Shown here in pieces: positions 32,313 to 41,014 of a DNA stretch of 64,000 nucleotides. The notes below the pieces were generated by a model. The model searched no databases. It had not been told where the DNA came from and saw only the letters and a list, made by a program, of their open reading frames with translations. The stretch lies in assembly GCA_964471115.1 (NCBI GenBank), contig CAYYFE010000002.1, forward strand, positions 124,001 through 188,000, read 5' to 3'. How positions within the stretch are numbered: the stretch's first letter is position 1; each line of letters starts with the position of its first letter. The stretch comes from SYFT01 sp964471115 (GTDB lineage: Bacteria; Acidobacteriota; Vicinamibacteria; Vicinamibacterales; SCN-69-37). Position numbers and translations under genes: made by a program.

Positions 32313-34645
32313 ACGCACCGACCCCCCTCGCCGACGCTCTTGATCCCTCCCGTTTCGGTCACAAGGCCGCGCACCTGGCCACCCTGCTGCGGGCCGGCTT
32401 CGATGTGCCCGACGGCGTAGTGGTCGGAGTGGACGATGTGCCCGAGTCCGCGGGGCTGGCCGGCGCCACGGGCGCTCTGGGAGAGGGGCCGTTCGCCGTA
32501 CGGTCCTCGTCGGTGGCCGAAGACCTGCCGGACGCGTCGTTTGCCGGACAGTACGTGTCGGTGCTGGAGGTCCAAGGCGCGGCGGCCGTGCTCGAGGCGG
32601 TCGCGCAGGTGCGTCAATCCGCGTCGTCGCTGCGGGCACGCACGTACGCCGGACACCAGACCGCCGGCATGGCCGTCCTGATTCAGCCCATGGTGTTCGG
32701 TGAGGCCTCCGGAGTCGCGTTTTCGGCGAACCCGGTGACCGGCGATCGCGGCGAGGTCGTGATCACCGCGACGCGGGGCCTCGGTGAGGCGCTGGTCTCA
32801 GGCGAGGTCATGGGCGACGAATGGATCGTCGTGGGTGACGCTGCACGCCCGGTCGCCGAAACCCAGCGCGCGATCGATGCGGCCGCCGTTGTGCGGGTGG
32901 CCGCGCTCGCGCGGCGAGTGGAAACACACCTCGGGTGTCCAGCCGACATCGAGTGGACTCTGGCCGGCGATCGGTTGGTGTTGCTGCAGGCCAGACCAAT
33001 CACCGTGTTACCCGTCCGCCCGGCGATCACCGCGCCAGCCGGCACCTGGCAGAAGGACACCACCCATTACCCGGAACCGACCACACCGTTTGGCGCCAGC
33101 ACGTACCTGGTCTACAGCACGCCGGCGTTCGAGTCGCTGATTGCCCGGTGGGGGATGTTGCCGGACGGTGTGGAGGCCCGGGTGATCGGCCACGAGATCT
33201 ACATGCGTGTCCTGCCCGATGACGGGGGCAAGACGCCGCCGCCGTGGTGGGTGCTCGGGGCGGTCGCGCGCCTGGTGCCGGCGTTGCGCCGGAAGCTGAG
33301 GCAGTCGCAACAGGTGATTGAGGCCGGATGGCTCGAGTCGATTCCCGCCTCATGGGAGTCGGTCGAACGTCCGCGGATTCTCGCCGAGGTGGAACGCTTC
33401 TCCTCCGTCGACCTGACGGCGCTTGATGACCTGGCACTCGCGTCGCATCTCGATCGCGTGATGGCGTTCGGCACCGAGGCGATGGCGCTCCATTTTCGGC
33501 TGACTGTGCCGTACATCGTGGGGGTGTACGAGTTTGTGACGGCCTGCGCCGACTTGCTCGGACTGGATCTGCCAGGCGCGATGCGGATGCTGCAGGGGCT
33601 GTCGGTGGCCTCGGCGGCGCCCACACGAGAGTTGGCGGAGGTCGCGGCCCTGGTGCGTGCCCGGCCGGTGGCGCAGGCGGCGCTCGGTACGCCGGACGTG
33701 CTCGAGCGGCTGGGCGATGACCCGGTCGTGGGGCCGCCGCTGCGCGCGTGGCTGCAGCGCTGGGGGCTGCGGACGATTGGGTACGACCCTGGACAGCCCA
33801 GCTTCGCCGAGCGTCCGTCGCTCGTCGTCGCGCTTCTGGCCGAGCTGGTCGACGGGCACCGGCAACTCGATCTGGAGGCCGGCCGGGCGAAGGCCGTGGC
33901 CGATGCGCGCAGCCGGCTGTCGGGCGCCGCACTCGAGCGGTTCAACCGGACGCTGGCCGTGGCCGAGGTCGTCTATCCCCTGCGCGAGGACAACGTCTTT
34001 TATACGGACAACCTGCCGGCAGGTCTTGTCCGGCTGGTCGGCCTCGAGATGGGGCGTCGCCTGGTGGCGAGGGGACGGCTGACGCGCGCCACTGACATGG
34101 CGATGCTCACGGTGGACGAAATGCGGTCGGAGGCCGACCTGAAGGCGCTGGTGGTGCAGCGGCGCGCGGAGATCGCCTGGGTGCGCGCGCATCCGGGGCC
34201 ACCCTTCTACGGACCCAAGCCCGGCCCGGCCCCCGACCTGCGGGGACTTCCCGAGCCCTCGCGCCGGCTCAACGCCGCACTCATCTGGGCCATGGAGGAG
34301 GAGATCACGCCTGCCGCGCCCGCCGAGGGTGACGCGTTGGCCGGATTGGCCGCCTCACCCGGTGTGGTCACCGGACGCGTCCGCGTCATTCGCTCCGCCA
34401 ATGCCATTGAAGACCTGCGGCCCGGTGAAATCCTCGTCTGTCCGATCACGACGCCGGCCTGGACCCTGGTGTTCTCGCGAGCAGCGGGCCTTGTCACCGA
34501 CGGTGGCAGCGTGTTGTCGCACGCCGCGATCGTCGCGCGTGAACATGGTCTGCCGGCCGTGGTCGCCACCGGCAATGCCACTCGCCGCCTTCGTGACGGT
34601 CAGGTGGTCACCGTCGACGGCACGAGGGGGATTGTGATCGAGTAG
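32309..34645 (+). CDS. PEP-synthase-fold dikinase, rifampicin phosphotransferase-like
   Basis: A 778-residue three-part enzyme. The N terminus is a PPDK/PEP-synthase ATP-grasp domain (RFGHKAAHLATLLRAGFDVP, PFAVRSSSVAEDLPDASFAG, GEASGVAFSANPVTGDRGEV, ADIEWTLAGDRLVLLQARPI). The middle (about 240-680) has no pyruvate/PEP barrel and is predicted helical, as in rifampicin phosphotransferase, where it binds the acceptor. The C terminus is the swivelling His domain with phospho-carrier H738 in GGSVLSHAAIVAREHGLPAV. Rph-type enzymes use ATP to phosphorylate a drug. Control by a coupled TetR repressor fits a detoxification role, but the real acceptor is unknown; a PEP synthase-like metabolic role is less likely without the barrel. 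Confidence 0.82.
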   Translation: MNAPTPLADALDPSRFGHKAAHLATLLRAGFDVPDGVVVGVDDVPESAGLAGATGALGEGPFAVRSSSVAEDLPDASFAGQYVSVLEVQGAAAVLEAVAQVRQSASSLRARTYAGHQTAGMAVLIQPMVFGEASGVAFSANPVTGDRGEVVITATRGLGEALVSGEVMGDEWIVVGDAARPVAETQRAIDAAAVVRVAALARRVETHLGCPADIEWTLAGDRLVLLQARPITVLPVRPAITAPAGTWQKDTTHYPEPTTPFGASTYLVYSTPAFESLIARWGMLPDGVEARVIGHEIYMRVLPDDGGKTPPPWWVLGAVARLVPALRRKLRQSQQVIEAGWLESIPASWESVERPRILAEVERFSSVDLTALDDLALASHLDRVMAFGTEAMALHFRLTVPYIVGVYEFVTACADLLGLDLPGAMRMLQGLSVASAAPTRELAEVAALVRARPVAQAALGTPDVLERLGDDPVVGPPLRAWLQRWGLRTIGYDPGQPSFAERPSLVVALLAELVDGHRQLDLEAGRAKAVADARSRLSGAALERFNRTLAVAEVVYPLREDNVFYTDNLPAGLVRLVGLEMGRRLVARGRLTRATDMAMLTVDEMRSEADLKALVVQRRAEIAWVRAHPGPPFYGPKPGPAPDLRGLPEPSRRLNAALIWAMEEEITPAAPAEGDALAGLAASPGVVTGRVRVIRSANAIEDLRPGEILVCPITTPAWTLVFSRAAGLVTDGGSVLSHAAIVAREHGLPAVVATGNATRRLRDGQVVTVDGTRGIVIE

Positions 34646-34802
34646 TGCGGAGTGCGCAGTGCGGAGTGCGTAGTGCGGAGTGCGCAGTGCGGAGTGCGCA
34701 ATGCTGAGTGCGGAGCTTGCCCGCCGGAGCCTTGGCGGAGGCGGGTGCGGAGCTTGCCCGCCGGAGCCGTGGCGGAGGCGGGTGCGGAGCCTGGCCCGCC
34801 GG
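34646..34802 (+). repeat. GTGCGGA arrays with two copies of the 26-bp palindrome
   Basis: Heptamer variants (GTGCGGA, GTGCGCA, GTGCGTA) run from the stop codon at 34645 to about 34719. Palindrome copies CCCGCCGGAGCC...GGCGGG lie at 34720-34745 and 34757-34782, each followed by TGCGGAG; a further partial copy abuts the desaturase stop. Confidence 0.85.
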
Positions 34803-35885
34803 CTACCGGGCGGCCGGTAGCGGCACCGTCGCCTGCCGGGGCTGCGCACCGAGCGACTTGATGAACCGGTAGTGTGACCGGATCGCGGCGCCAAACGTCG
34901 GATGCTCGAAGTACTCCACGCCGTGTTCGTCGCACACGTCCTTGATGATGCGCGAGATGGCCGGGTAGTGGATGTGGTTGATGCGCGGGAAGAGGTGATG
35001 CTCGCGCTGGTAGTTCAGTCCGCCAAGGATGAACGTGAGGAAGCGATTCCCCGGCGCGAAGTTGGACGTCGTCCGAATCTGGTGGACGGTCCATTCCTGA
35101 TGCGGACTGTCGGCCACGCTCGGGTGGTCGACGTTGTCCACGGCGTGCGCCGACTGGAACACGAGTCCTGAGAACAGGCCGATCAGGCCCACCACGTAGA
35201 GGTAGCCGGCCAGCACCTGTCCCACCGAGTGCATCTGCAGCGGGACGATGAAGGCGAAGGTGAAGAAGAAGGCTTTGCCGCCCAGGAGCGCGACCAGGTG
35301 CCATCCGCGCGGATACGGCGCCGAGAGGCCGTCGGCCTTGCCGAACCACAGCCGCTGGAAGTCGCTGTAGAGGTAGCGGTAGTGGATGGCGCAGTAGAGC
35401 GCCCAGAGATAGAGATGCTGGTAGCGGTGGAACGGCCGCCACTCGTGATCCTCGCTGAAGCGCACGAGGATGCCGGCCTGCAGGTCGGCGTCTTCCGTGG
35501 AGATGTTCGTGTAGACGTGGTGATTGTGATTGTGTTTGTCGGCCCAGAAATACGACGAGGCGCCGACCAGATCGAGCGTCAGGCCGAGGGCCTTGTTGAT
35601 GGCCGGCACGCGCGAGAACCCGCCATGGTTGGCGTCGTGCTGCACGTTGAATCCGACGGCGGCGATCGAGCAGGCCAGCAGGAATCCGGCCAGCACGCCT
35701 TCCGTGAACGAACCGGCCCAGAACACGAGCCACGTGTAGGTGAGGCCGGTGAGGCCGATGGCCAAGGCGGCCTTGAGGTACATCACCGGGCAGTCGCGCG
35801 TCTGGCGTCCAGCGAGGTAGGCGCGCACGCGCTGGTCAATGGCAAGTTTGATGGAAGGGGGAGCGAACTCGGTCGTCGACGCCAA
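34803..35885 (-). CDS. Membrane fatty acid desaturase
   Basis: A 360-residue acyl-lipid/acyl-CoA desaturase. The three di-iron histidine boxes are present: HDANHGGF, HNHNHH, and QREHHLFP with a preceding H-Q-type motif (SPHQEWTVHQIRTTSNFAPG). Two pairs of membrane helices surround them (LKAALAIGLTGLTYTWLVFW, FLLACSIAAVGFNVQ; FFFTFAFIVPLQM, AGYLYVVGLIGLFSGLVF). I chose TTG 35885 because AAGGAG lies 5 bp upstream and residues before it lack similarity; an ATG at 35951 is possible but has no ribosome-binding site. Oxidises acyl chains with O2 and an electron donor to keep membranes fluid. It is 67 bp downstream of the thioesterase gene. Confidence 0.88.
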   Translation of the reverse strand: MASTTEFAPPSIKLAIDQRVRAYLAGRQTRDCPVMYLKAALAIGLTGLTYTWLVFWAGSFTEGVLAGFLLACSIAAVGFNVQHDANHGGFSRVPAINKALGLTLDLVGASSYFWADKHNHNHHVYTNISTEDADLQAGILVRFSEDHEWRPFHRYQHLYLWALYCAIHYRYLYSDFQRLWFGKADGLSAPYPRGWHLVALLGGKAFFFTFAFIVPLQMHSVGQVLAGYLYVVGLIGLFSGLVFQSAHAVDNVDHPSVADSPHQEWTVHQIRTTSNFAPGNRFLTFILGGLNYQREHHLFPRINHIHYPAISRIIKDVCDEHGVEYFEHPTFGAAIRSHYRFIKSLGAQPRQATVPLPAAR

Positions 35886-35952
35886 CAGGACTCCTTCTGC
35901 GGGTCCTCGACCGAGGGGTCGACACATCCGATGCTGCGCCAAGGGTATCACG

Positions 35953-36372
35953 TCAGAGGCGGGGGCCCAGCCGGATGTAGTTCACCTGCGCGACGGCCAC
36001 CTGGGTACCCTGGGCGTCCCACAGGTCAACCGCCACCGGGCACAACGTGCGACCCAACTTGATGACGCGAGCCTCAGCTGTCAGATCCGAGCGGCAAGGC
36101 GCCAGAAACCGGATGTTCATGTCGGTGGTGGTCATCCGTTCGTCAGGACCCGTGCGCGTCATGATGGCGAAACACGCAATGCTGTCGGCCACCGTCATCA
36201 GGATGCCGCCGTGAAATGACTCGAACACGCCGTCAAACCGCTGGTCGTACGGCACCGTGGCTCGGCACAAACCGTCGCCAAACGTATCGATGCGGAAGCG
36301 CAACGTCCCGAAGATCGGAATCCGGCGGATGCGCTCCAGGAGCGCGGCATAGGGCGACAGGTCGGACGACAT
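35953..36372 (-). CDS. PaaI/YiiD-type hotdog thioesterase
   Basis: A 139-residue single hotdog domain: QRFDGVFESFHGGILMTVAD is the central helix region with the H-G-G motif and following D, then TTTDMNIRFLAPCRSDLTAE and a C-terminal strand QVAVAQVNYIRLG. PaaI-like enzymes hydrolyse acyl- or phenylacetyl-CoA thioesters. ATG 36372 follows GTCTCTCC-type sequence on the top strand (GGAGAGAC read on the minus strand). It is cotranscribed with the desaturase, so an acyl-CoA substrate is plausible. Confidence 0.82.
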   Translation of the reverse strand: MSSDLSPYAALLERIRRIPIFGTLRFRIDTFGDGLCRATVPYDQRFDGVFESFHGGILMTVADSIACFAIMTRTGPDERMTTTDMNIRFLAPCRSDLTAEARVIKLGRTLCPVAVDLWDAQGTQVAVAQVNYIRLGPRL

Positions 36373-36396
36373 GGAGAGACGGTAACACCAGACAGC

Positions 36397-36560
36397 AGGA
36401 GCGGAGTGCGGAGTGCGGAGTGCGGAGTGCGGAGTGCAGGGCGCAGCGCACAGGGCGCAGGGCACAGGGCAGAGGGGAAAAGTGCGTGGGGCGCTGCGCG
36501 GAGGGCGGACCTTGCCCGCCGGAGCCCTGGCGCAGGCGGGTGCGGGGCCGCGCGACCGGC
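36397..36560 (+). repeat. GTGCGGA/GCGCAGG arrays with one 26-bp palindrome
   Basis: GTGCGGA units at about 36404-36438 pass into AGGGCGCAG/AGGGCACAG units (36439-36475), then the palindrome CCCGCCGGAGCCCTGGCGCA GGCGGG (36515-36540). They fill the gap between the divergent thioesterase and PLP-enzyme genes. Confidence 0.8.
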
Positions 36561-36597
36561 CCGGGCCTGGCGGTACGGGCATTGCTTTTCGTACCGT

Positions 36598-37887
36598 ATG
36601 CCCCCAGCCTCTTCGTCCCATCGTCGTCGCCGCGAGATCGGCGCGCATCGGCTGCGCCCCGAGAGTCTGATGTTGAGTTACGGCTACGAGCCGCGCCTGT
36701 CGGAGGGCGCGGTGAAGGTGCCCATCTTCCAGACGTCCACCTTCGTCTTCAACACCGCGGAGGAAGGCAAGGCGTTCTTCGAGCTGGCGTACGGGCTGCG
36801 GCAGCGCCGGCCCGGCGAGGAGCCGGGGCTCATCTATTCGCGGATCAACAACCCCGACCTGGAGGTCCTGGAAGACCGGCTGACGCTGTGGAACGACGCC
36901 GAAGCGGCGCTCGTGTTTGCGAGCGGCATGGCGGCGGTGGCGACGACGCTGCTCACGTTCCTGCGGCCGGGCGACACACTGATCACGAGCGCGCCCGTCT
37001 ACGGCGGTACGGAGTTTCTCATCACGCAGATCCTGCCGCAGTTCGGGATCGAGCACGTCAGCTTTCCGGCCGCCGGGCCTCAACCGGATCTGGCCGCGCT
37101 GGCCGCCACGGTTCCGGCCGGCCGTCGCGTGCCGGTCATCTATCTGGAGACGCCCGCCAATCCGACCAACGCGCTGGTGGACATCGCCGCCACGGCCGCC
37201 GACGCGCGACGGCTGGAGGAAACGCGCGGACTGCGCCCCCTGGTCATCGTCGACAACACGTTCCTGGGCCCGCTCTGGCAGAACGCGCTCGCGCACGGCG
37301 CCGACCTCGAGGTGTATTCGCTCACGAAGTACGTCGGCGGCCACAGCGATCTGATTGCGGGAGGTGTGCTCGGACGCGGCGAACTCGTGGACTCGGTCCG
37401 CGGCATGCGCACGATTCTCGGAACGATGGCCGGTCCGCATACCGCCTGGCTGCTGATGCGCAGCCTCGAGACGTTGAAGCTGCGGATGACCAGCGCGATG
37501 AAAAACGCGCGCTACGTCGCCGAGTTCCTCCAGGATCACCCGAAGGTCCGATCGGTCAACTACCTCGGCTTCCTCGGCGAGGACGATCCCGACGGCCAGG
37601 TGTTCCGTCGCCAGTGCACGTCTCCCGGATCGACCTTCGCGTTCGAGCTGTACGGCGGCGAGGCCGAGGCGTTCCGCCTGCTCAACGCGCTGCAGCTCTG
37701 CAAGCTCGCGGTCAGTCTGGGCGGCACTGAAACGCTGCTCGAACATCCCGCCACCATGACGCACTCGGACATTCCACCTGAGGAACAACTGCGCATGGGC
37801 ATCACGCCGGGCCTCATCCGGATCTCCGTGGGCATCGAGCATCCGGAAGATGTGATCGCCGATCTCCGTCAGGCGTTGGAGAGATGA
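36598..37887 (+). CDS. Cys/Met metabolism PLP enzyme (cystathionine gamma-synthase family)
   Basis: A 429-residue fold-type I PLP enzyme of the MetB/MetC/methionine gamma-lyase family. Visible features: LIYSRINNPDLEVLEDRLTL, the phosphate-binding SGMAAVATTLL (about 109-119), D219 (IVDNTFLGP) for the pyridine nitrogen, and Schiff-base K244 in VYSLTKYVGGHSD. The C-terminal domain has SLGGTETLLEHPATMTHSDI and GLIRISVGIEHPEDVIADL. It could make cystathionine, eliminate homocysteine or cleave methionine; the sequence does not decide. ATG 36598 is the first Met after the repeats. Confidence 0.87.
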   Translation: MPPASSSHRRRREIGAHRLRPESLMLSYGYEPRLSEGAVKVPIFQTSTFVFNTAEEGKAFFELAYGLRQRRPGEEPGLIYSRINNPDLEVLEDRLTLWNDAEAALVFASGMAAVATTLLTFLRPGDTLITSAPVYGGTEFLITQILPQFGIEHVSFPAAGPQPDLAALAATVPAGRRVPVIYLETPANPTNALVDIAATAADARRLEETRGLRPLVIVDNTFLGPLWQNALAHGADLEVYSLTKYVGGHSDLIAGGVLGRGELVDSVRGMRTILGTMAGPHTAWLLMRSLETLKLRMTSAMKNARYVAEFLQDHPKVRSVNYLGFLGEDDPDGQVFRRQCTSPGSTFAFELYGGEAEAFRLLNALQLCKLAVSLGGTETLLEHPATMTHSDIPPEEQLRMGITPGLIRISVGIEHPEDVIADLRQALER

Positions 37888-37894
37888 ACCCAGC

Positions 37895-37939
37895 GCGGAG
37901 TGCGGAGTGCGAAGTGCGAAGTGCGGAGTGCGGAGTGCG
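37895..37939 (+). repeat. GTGCGGA heptamer array
   Basis: About six GTGCGGA/GTGCGAA units directly after the PLP-enzyme stop codon (37887) and before the PQQ-type gene at 37962. No other signal in this gap. Confidence 0.85.
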
Positions 37940-37961
37940 TTGTCGGGTAACATCTCCGCCC

Positions 37962-39689
37962 ATGACCTCAAGAGTCACGCTTGTTGCCGCACTGATGGCC
38001 TCGGTCACGCTTGCAGCACAGCAGCCGGCACCGGCGCAGGTGACGCTGCCCTCGGGTCCGATGGTGTATGGCGCACTGTCGGGCCAGTTCAACGCTGACG
38101 GCACGTTCACGATGGGCGGGGGCGGTTGGCCCGTGCTCACCGGCACATGGAAAGCCGCGGCCGGTGAAGTCGCATTCGTGTTGACCACGCCGCCCAACGG
38201 CTGCGCTGAACCGGGGCGGTATCGATTCCAGGTCGAGGGGCCGGCCGTGCGATTCACCGCCGCAAGTCCGGACGCGTGTCAGGCCCGCCGCTACATGCTG
38301 AGCGAGTCCGTGTGGCGGCCGGCGGGCGAGAAGCCCACGCATCCCCCACGCACCATCGCGCGTACCGGCCCGGCGCGAGCGCCCAGTCTGCCTCCGGCCA
38401 CATCCGCCGCCGGCAGCTGGCCGTCGTTTCGCGGCGCACAAGCGGCGGGCATCGCTGACGGCCAGAACCTTCCCGATACGTGGAACGGTCCGAAGCGCGA
38501 GCACATCCGCTGGACGCGTGCGATTGCCGGCCTGGCGCACTCCAGCCCCGTGGTGTGGGGCGACACGGTGGTGGTGACGACCGCCGTCAGCGCGCGCGGC
38601 AACGCGACGTTCAAGCCAGGTCTGTATGGTGACGGCGATTATTCCGACGATCGCTCGCGTCATCAGTGGAAGGTGATTGCCCTCGACAAGAACACCGGCG
38701 AGGTCAAGTGGGAGCGCATCGCGGTGGAAGGCGAACCGCGAGACAAGCGTCACATCAAGTCGACGTACGCCAGCGCGTCTCCCGCCACCAACGGACGCCT
38801 CATCGTTGCCACGTTCGGGTCGATGGGCGCGCACGCGTTCGACATGGCCGGCAACCGGCTGTGGGAAGTGGACTACGGCCGGGTGGTCATGGGCGCGTAC
38901 GACCTTCCCTCGTGGGAGTGGGGACCGGCCAGTTCCCCGATCATCTGGAACGACCTGGTGATTCTGCAGGTCGATACCCACGCCGATTCGTTCCTGCTGG
39001 CGCTGAATGCGGTGACCGGCGCCACCGTGTGGAAGACCGAACGTGAAGAGATTCCCTCGTGGGGCACACCCACGGTGGCCGACACCCCGGCCGGACCGAT
39101 CCTCGTGACGAACGCGTCGAATCTCATTCGTGGCTACGACCCGCGCACGGGCAAGGAACTGTGGCGGCTGGGACGCAGTTCGAAGATCACCGCGCCGACG
39201 CCCATCTTTGCCGACGGCCTGTGGGTGATTGCCAGCGGCCGCGCGCCCGAGCGGCCCATCTTCGTCGTCAAGCCCGACGCCGCCGGCGATCTCACGCTGG
39301 CCGACGGCCAGACCGCCAACAGCGGCGTGGCGTGGAGCAAGACGGCGCGCGGTCCGTACATGCCCACGCCGCTGGCCTATCGCGGCCAGCTGTACGTATT
39401 GGCCAACAACGGCATCCTCGACGCGTACGATCTGCAGACCGGCAAGGAGATCTATCGCCAGCGGCTGCCCAACGTGGGCAGCGGCTTCAGCGCGTCACCG
39501 GTGGCCGCCGACGGCAAGATCTATCTGTCGAGTGAGGACGGCGACGTCCTCGTCATCAAGGCGGGGCCCGTGTTCGAACACCTCGCCACCAACGCAATGG
39601 GCGATCTGCTGATGGCCACGCCCGCGTTGTCGGAGGGCGTCATGTACATCCGCGGCGCGACGACGTTGTTCGCGGTCGGAGGGAAGTAG
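37962..39689 (+). CDS. Secreted PQQ-like beta-propeller protein
   Basis: A 575-residue exported protein. ATG 37962 opens a signal peptide (TSRVTLVAALMASVTLAAQQ). A small N-terminal beta domain (about 30-125, two Cys) precedes a Pro/Ala linker and a PQQ/WD40-like propeller whose blades show WPSFRGAQAAGIADGQNLPD, SPVVWGDTVVVTTAVS, VIALDKNTGEVKWER, LRALNAVTGATVWKTEREEI-like blade closures, GYDPRTGKELWRLGR and AYDLQTGKEIYRQR. Such proteins are common in Acidobacteria and Planctomycetes; no catalytic residues for a PQQ dehydrogenase were identified, so an enzyme role is unproven. In-frame codons upstream are heptamer repeat. Confidence 0.85.
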   Translation: MTSRVTLVAALMASVTLAAQQPAPAQVTLPSGPMVYGALSGQFNADGTFTMGGGGWPVLTGTWKAAAGEVAFVLTTPPNGCAEPGRYRFQVEGPAVRFTAASPDACQARRYMLSESVWRPAGEKPTHPPRTIARTGPARAPSLPPATSAAGSWPSFRGAQAAGIADGQNLPDTWNGPKREHIRWTRAIAGLAHSSPVVWGDTVVVTTAVSARGNATFKPGLYGDGDYSDDRSRHQWKVIALDKNTGEVKWERIAVEGEPRDKRHIKSTYASASPATNGRLIVATFGSMGAHAFDMAGNRLWEVDYGRVVMGAYDLPSWEWGPASSPIIWNDLVILQVDTHADSFLLALNAVTGATVWKTEREEIPSWGTPTVADTPAGPILVTNASNLIRGYDPRTGKELWRLGRSSKITAPTPIFADGLWVIASGRAPERPIFVVKPDAAGDLTLADGQTANSGVAWSKTARGPYMPTPLAYRGQLYVLANNGILDAYDLQTGKEIYRQRLPNVGSGFSASPVAADGKIYLSSEDGDVLVIKAGPVFEHLATNAMGDLLMATPALSEGVMYIRGATTLFAVGGK

Positions 39690-39692
39690 GGC

Positions 39693-39722
39693 GGAGCGCC
39701 GGACCTTGAGGCCCGGCGCTCC
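39693..39722. terminator. Possible bidirectional terminator hairpin
   Basis: GGAGCGCCGG and CCGGCGCTCC form a perfect 10-bp stem around a 10-nt loop, exactly between the convergent propeller and Spy-like genes. There is no U-tract on either side, so Rho-independent function is uncertain; the stem also resembles the second hairpin of the REPIN-like elements. Confidence 0.45.
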
Positions 39723-39730
39723 CTCCGTCG

Positions 39731-40129
39731 TCAGTTGCCGCCGCGGCCTCCGCGCCGCTGCTTGAGCGTCGCCAGCTGTTCTGGTGTGAGCACGGCCTCG
39801 ATGTCGGCGCGCAGCTTCTCGTGCAGCGCCTTCACCTGCGCCTGCTGTTCCTCGGTCAGGTTCAGTCCACGCAGCGCCATGCCGCGGCCCGGTCCGCCTC
39901 GCCGGAATCCCGGCCCCTGCCGGAGGCCCTGTCCCTGGCCGGGACCGAGGCCCTGACCGCGGCCAAAGCCGGGACCGCCGCGGCGCATGCCCGGCCCCTG
40001 CGGGCCCGGGCCGCGCTGCTCGAAGCGCGGCCGCGCCTGGTCGGTATCGGACGTCTGCGCGGGTGAAGCGATCGTGGTGCCCCCGGCGGCGAGGGCGGCA
40101 ATAGCAAGAGTCGTGAGCGCGAGTTTCAT
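39731..40129 (-). CDS. Periplasmic Spy/CpxP-like protein
   Basis: A 132-residue exported protein: signal peptide (MKLALTTLAIAALAAGGTTI), a Gly/Pro/Arg/Gln-rich low-complexity middle, and a C-terminal helix pair with LTEEQQAQVKALHEKLRADI and LTPEQLATLKQRRGG. The two L-T-x-x-Q motifs mark the LTXXQ family (Spy, CpxP, CnrX relatives), which are envelope-stress chaperones or metal sensors. AAGGAGG provides the ribosome-binding site. The substrate or stress is unknown. Confidence 0.75.
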   Translation of the reverse strand: MKLALTTLAIAALAAGGTTIASPAQTSDTDQARPRFEQRGPGPQGPGMRRGGPGFGRGQGLGPGQGQGLRQGPGFRRGGPGRGMALRGLNLTEEQQAQVKALHEKLRADIEAVLTPEQLATLKQRRGGRGGN

Positions 40130-40252
40130 AGCGGCCTCCTTGTCTGAATGGTGAGACCCGCCAGCCCTCGAAAATATTCCCGCAGTGCGGAGTGCGGGCG
40201 GGTTGGGGTGGCTGGCACAACTCTCGCAACGTGCCCCCGCCGGAGGTGACGA

Positions 40253-41014
40253 GTGCGTCCTCTTCTGGCAGCAGCACTATTGTGCAGTGTCTCGACCGCC
40301 GCGTTCGCGCAGACCGACGTGACGGTGTCGAGAGAAGTCTTCTCCCTTCGAGACATCGCCCGGACAACCACCCCTGTGGATGCCTCGCCGGTCAGTTGGC
40401 GGGGCGTCGGCCAGGGCATCGTGATCGCCAGGCGATTCGAGACACCACGCCGCACCCATCTCCTGCAACTGGGTGCGGCGACCGTTGGGAATTTTTCCTA
40501 CGACAACGGAATCCGCCGTGTGGATCTGGCGGGCGCTGACCGCTTTCGCGCAGTCGAGGTGCGCTACGAATATCGTCGCTATCTGGTGACAAACCTCGTC
40601 GTCACCGGACTCGACGTGGGCGCCGCGCTGCGCGGCGGACTTGGCGGGACGAGCCTGACGCGCACGATCGCCGGCGGATTGGAGTCGGGCGAGCGCCGGC
40701 TTGGCAGCGCGGCGGCGCTGGTGTTGCTGGCCCGGTTCCGGCCGTCGCCGCGATTCCGCATCGAGGCCGGGTGGGCCAACGGCGTTCACGTTGCGCGTGC
40801 GACCGATTGGCACTCCGCCTCTCCGCTCGCGGATCGCACACGGTGGGGCGGCGGCTGGCTCACGGATGTGAATGCGGCAGCCTCGGTTGGCCTGACCTCA
40901 CGCGTCTCGTTGTCGCTGCGGTATGACCAGTGGGACGATGCGCAGTTGTCGTCGCACCGGCACCTGACGGCACGCCGGCACAGCGTGGGTGTGGGGGTGA
41001 CGTATGCGCGCTGA
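40253..41014 (+). CDS. Secreted, probable beta-barrel protein
   Basis: A 253-residue exported protein with a signal peptide (RPLLAAALLCSVSTAAFAQ) and many amphipathic strands ending in a C-terminal strand with aromatic residue (HSVGVGVTYAR). GTG 40253 follows CGGAGGTG. This pattern fits a small outer-membrane barrel, although the last residue is Arg rather than Phe. Its stop overlaps the start of the lipoprotein gene by 11 bp, so the two are coupled. No named family. Confidence 0.7.
   Translation: MRPLLAAALLCSVSTAAFAQTDVTVSREVFSLRDIARTTTPVDASPVSWRGVGQGIVIARRFETPRRTHLLQLGAATVGNFSYDNGIRRVDLAGADRFRAVEVRYEYRRYLVTNLVVTGLDVGAALRGGLGGTSLTRTIAGGLESGERRLGSAAALVLLARFRPSPRFRIEAGWANGVHVARATDWHSASPLADRTRWGGGWLTDVNAAASVGLTSRVSLSLRYDQWDDAQLSSHRHLTARRHSVGVGVTYAR

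Noticed and set aside
36406..36597. N-terminal extension of the PLP enzyme into repeats
   Set aside because: The codons are GTGCGGA array and 26-bp palindrome; family similarity starts after ATG 36598.
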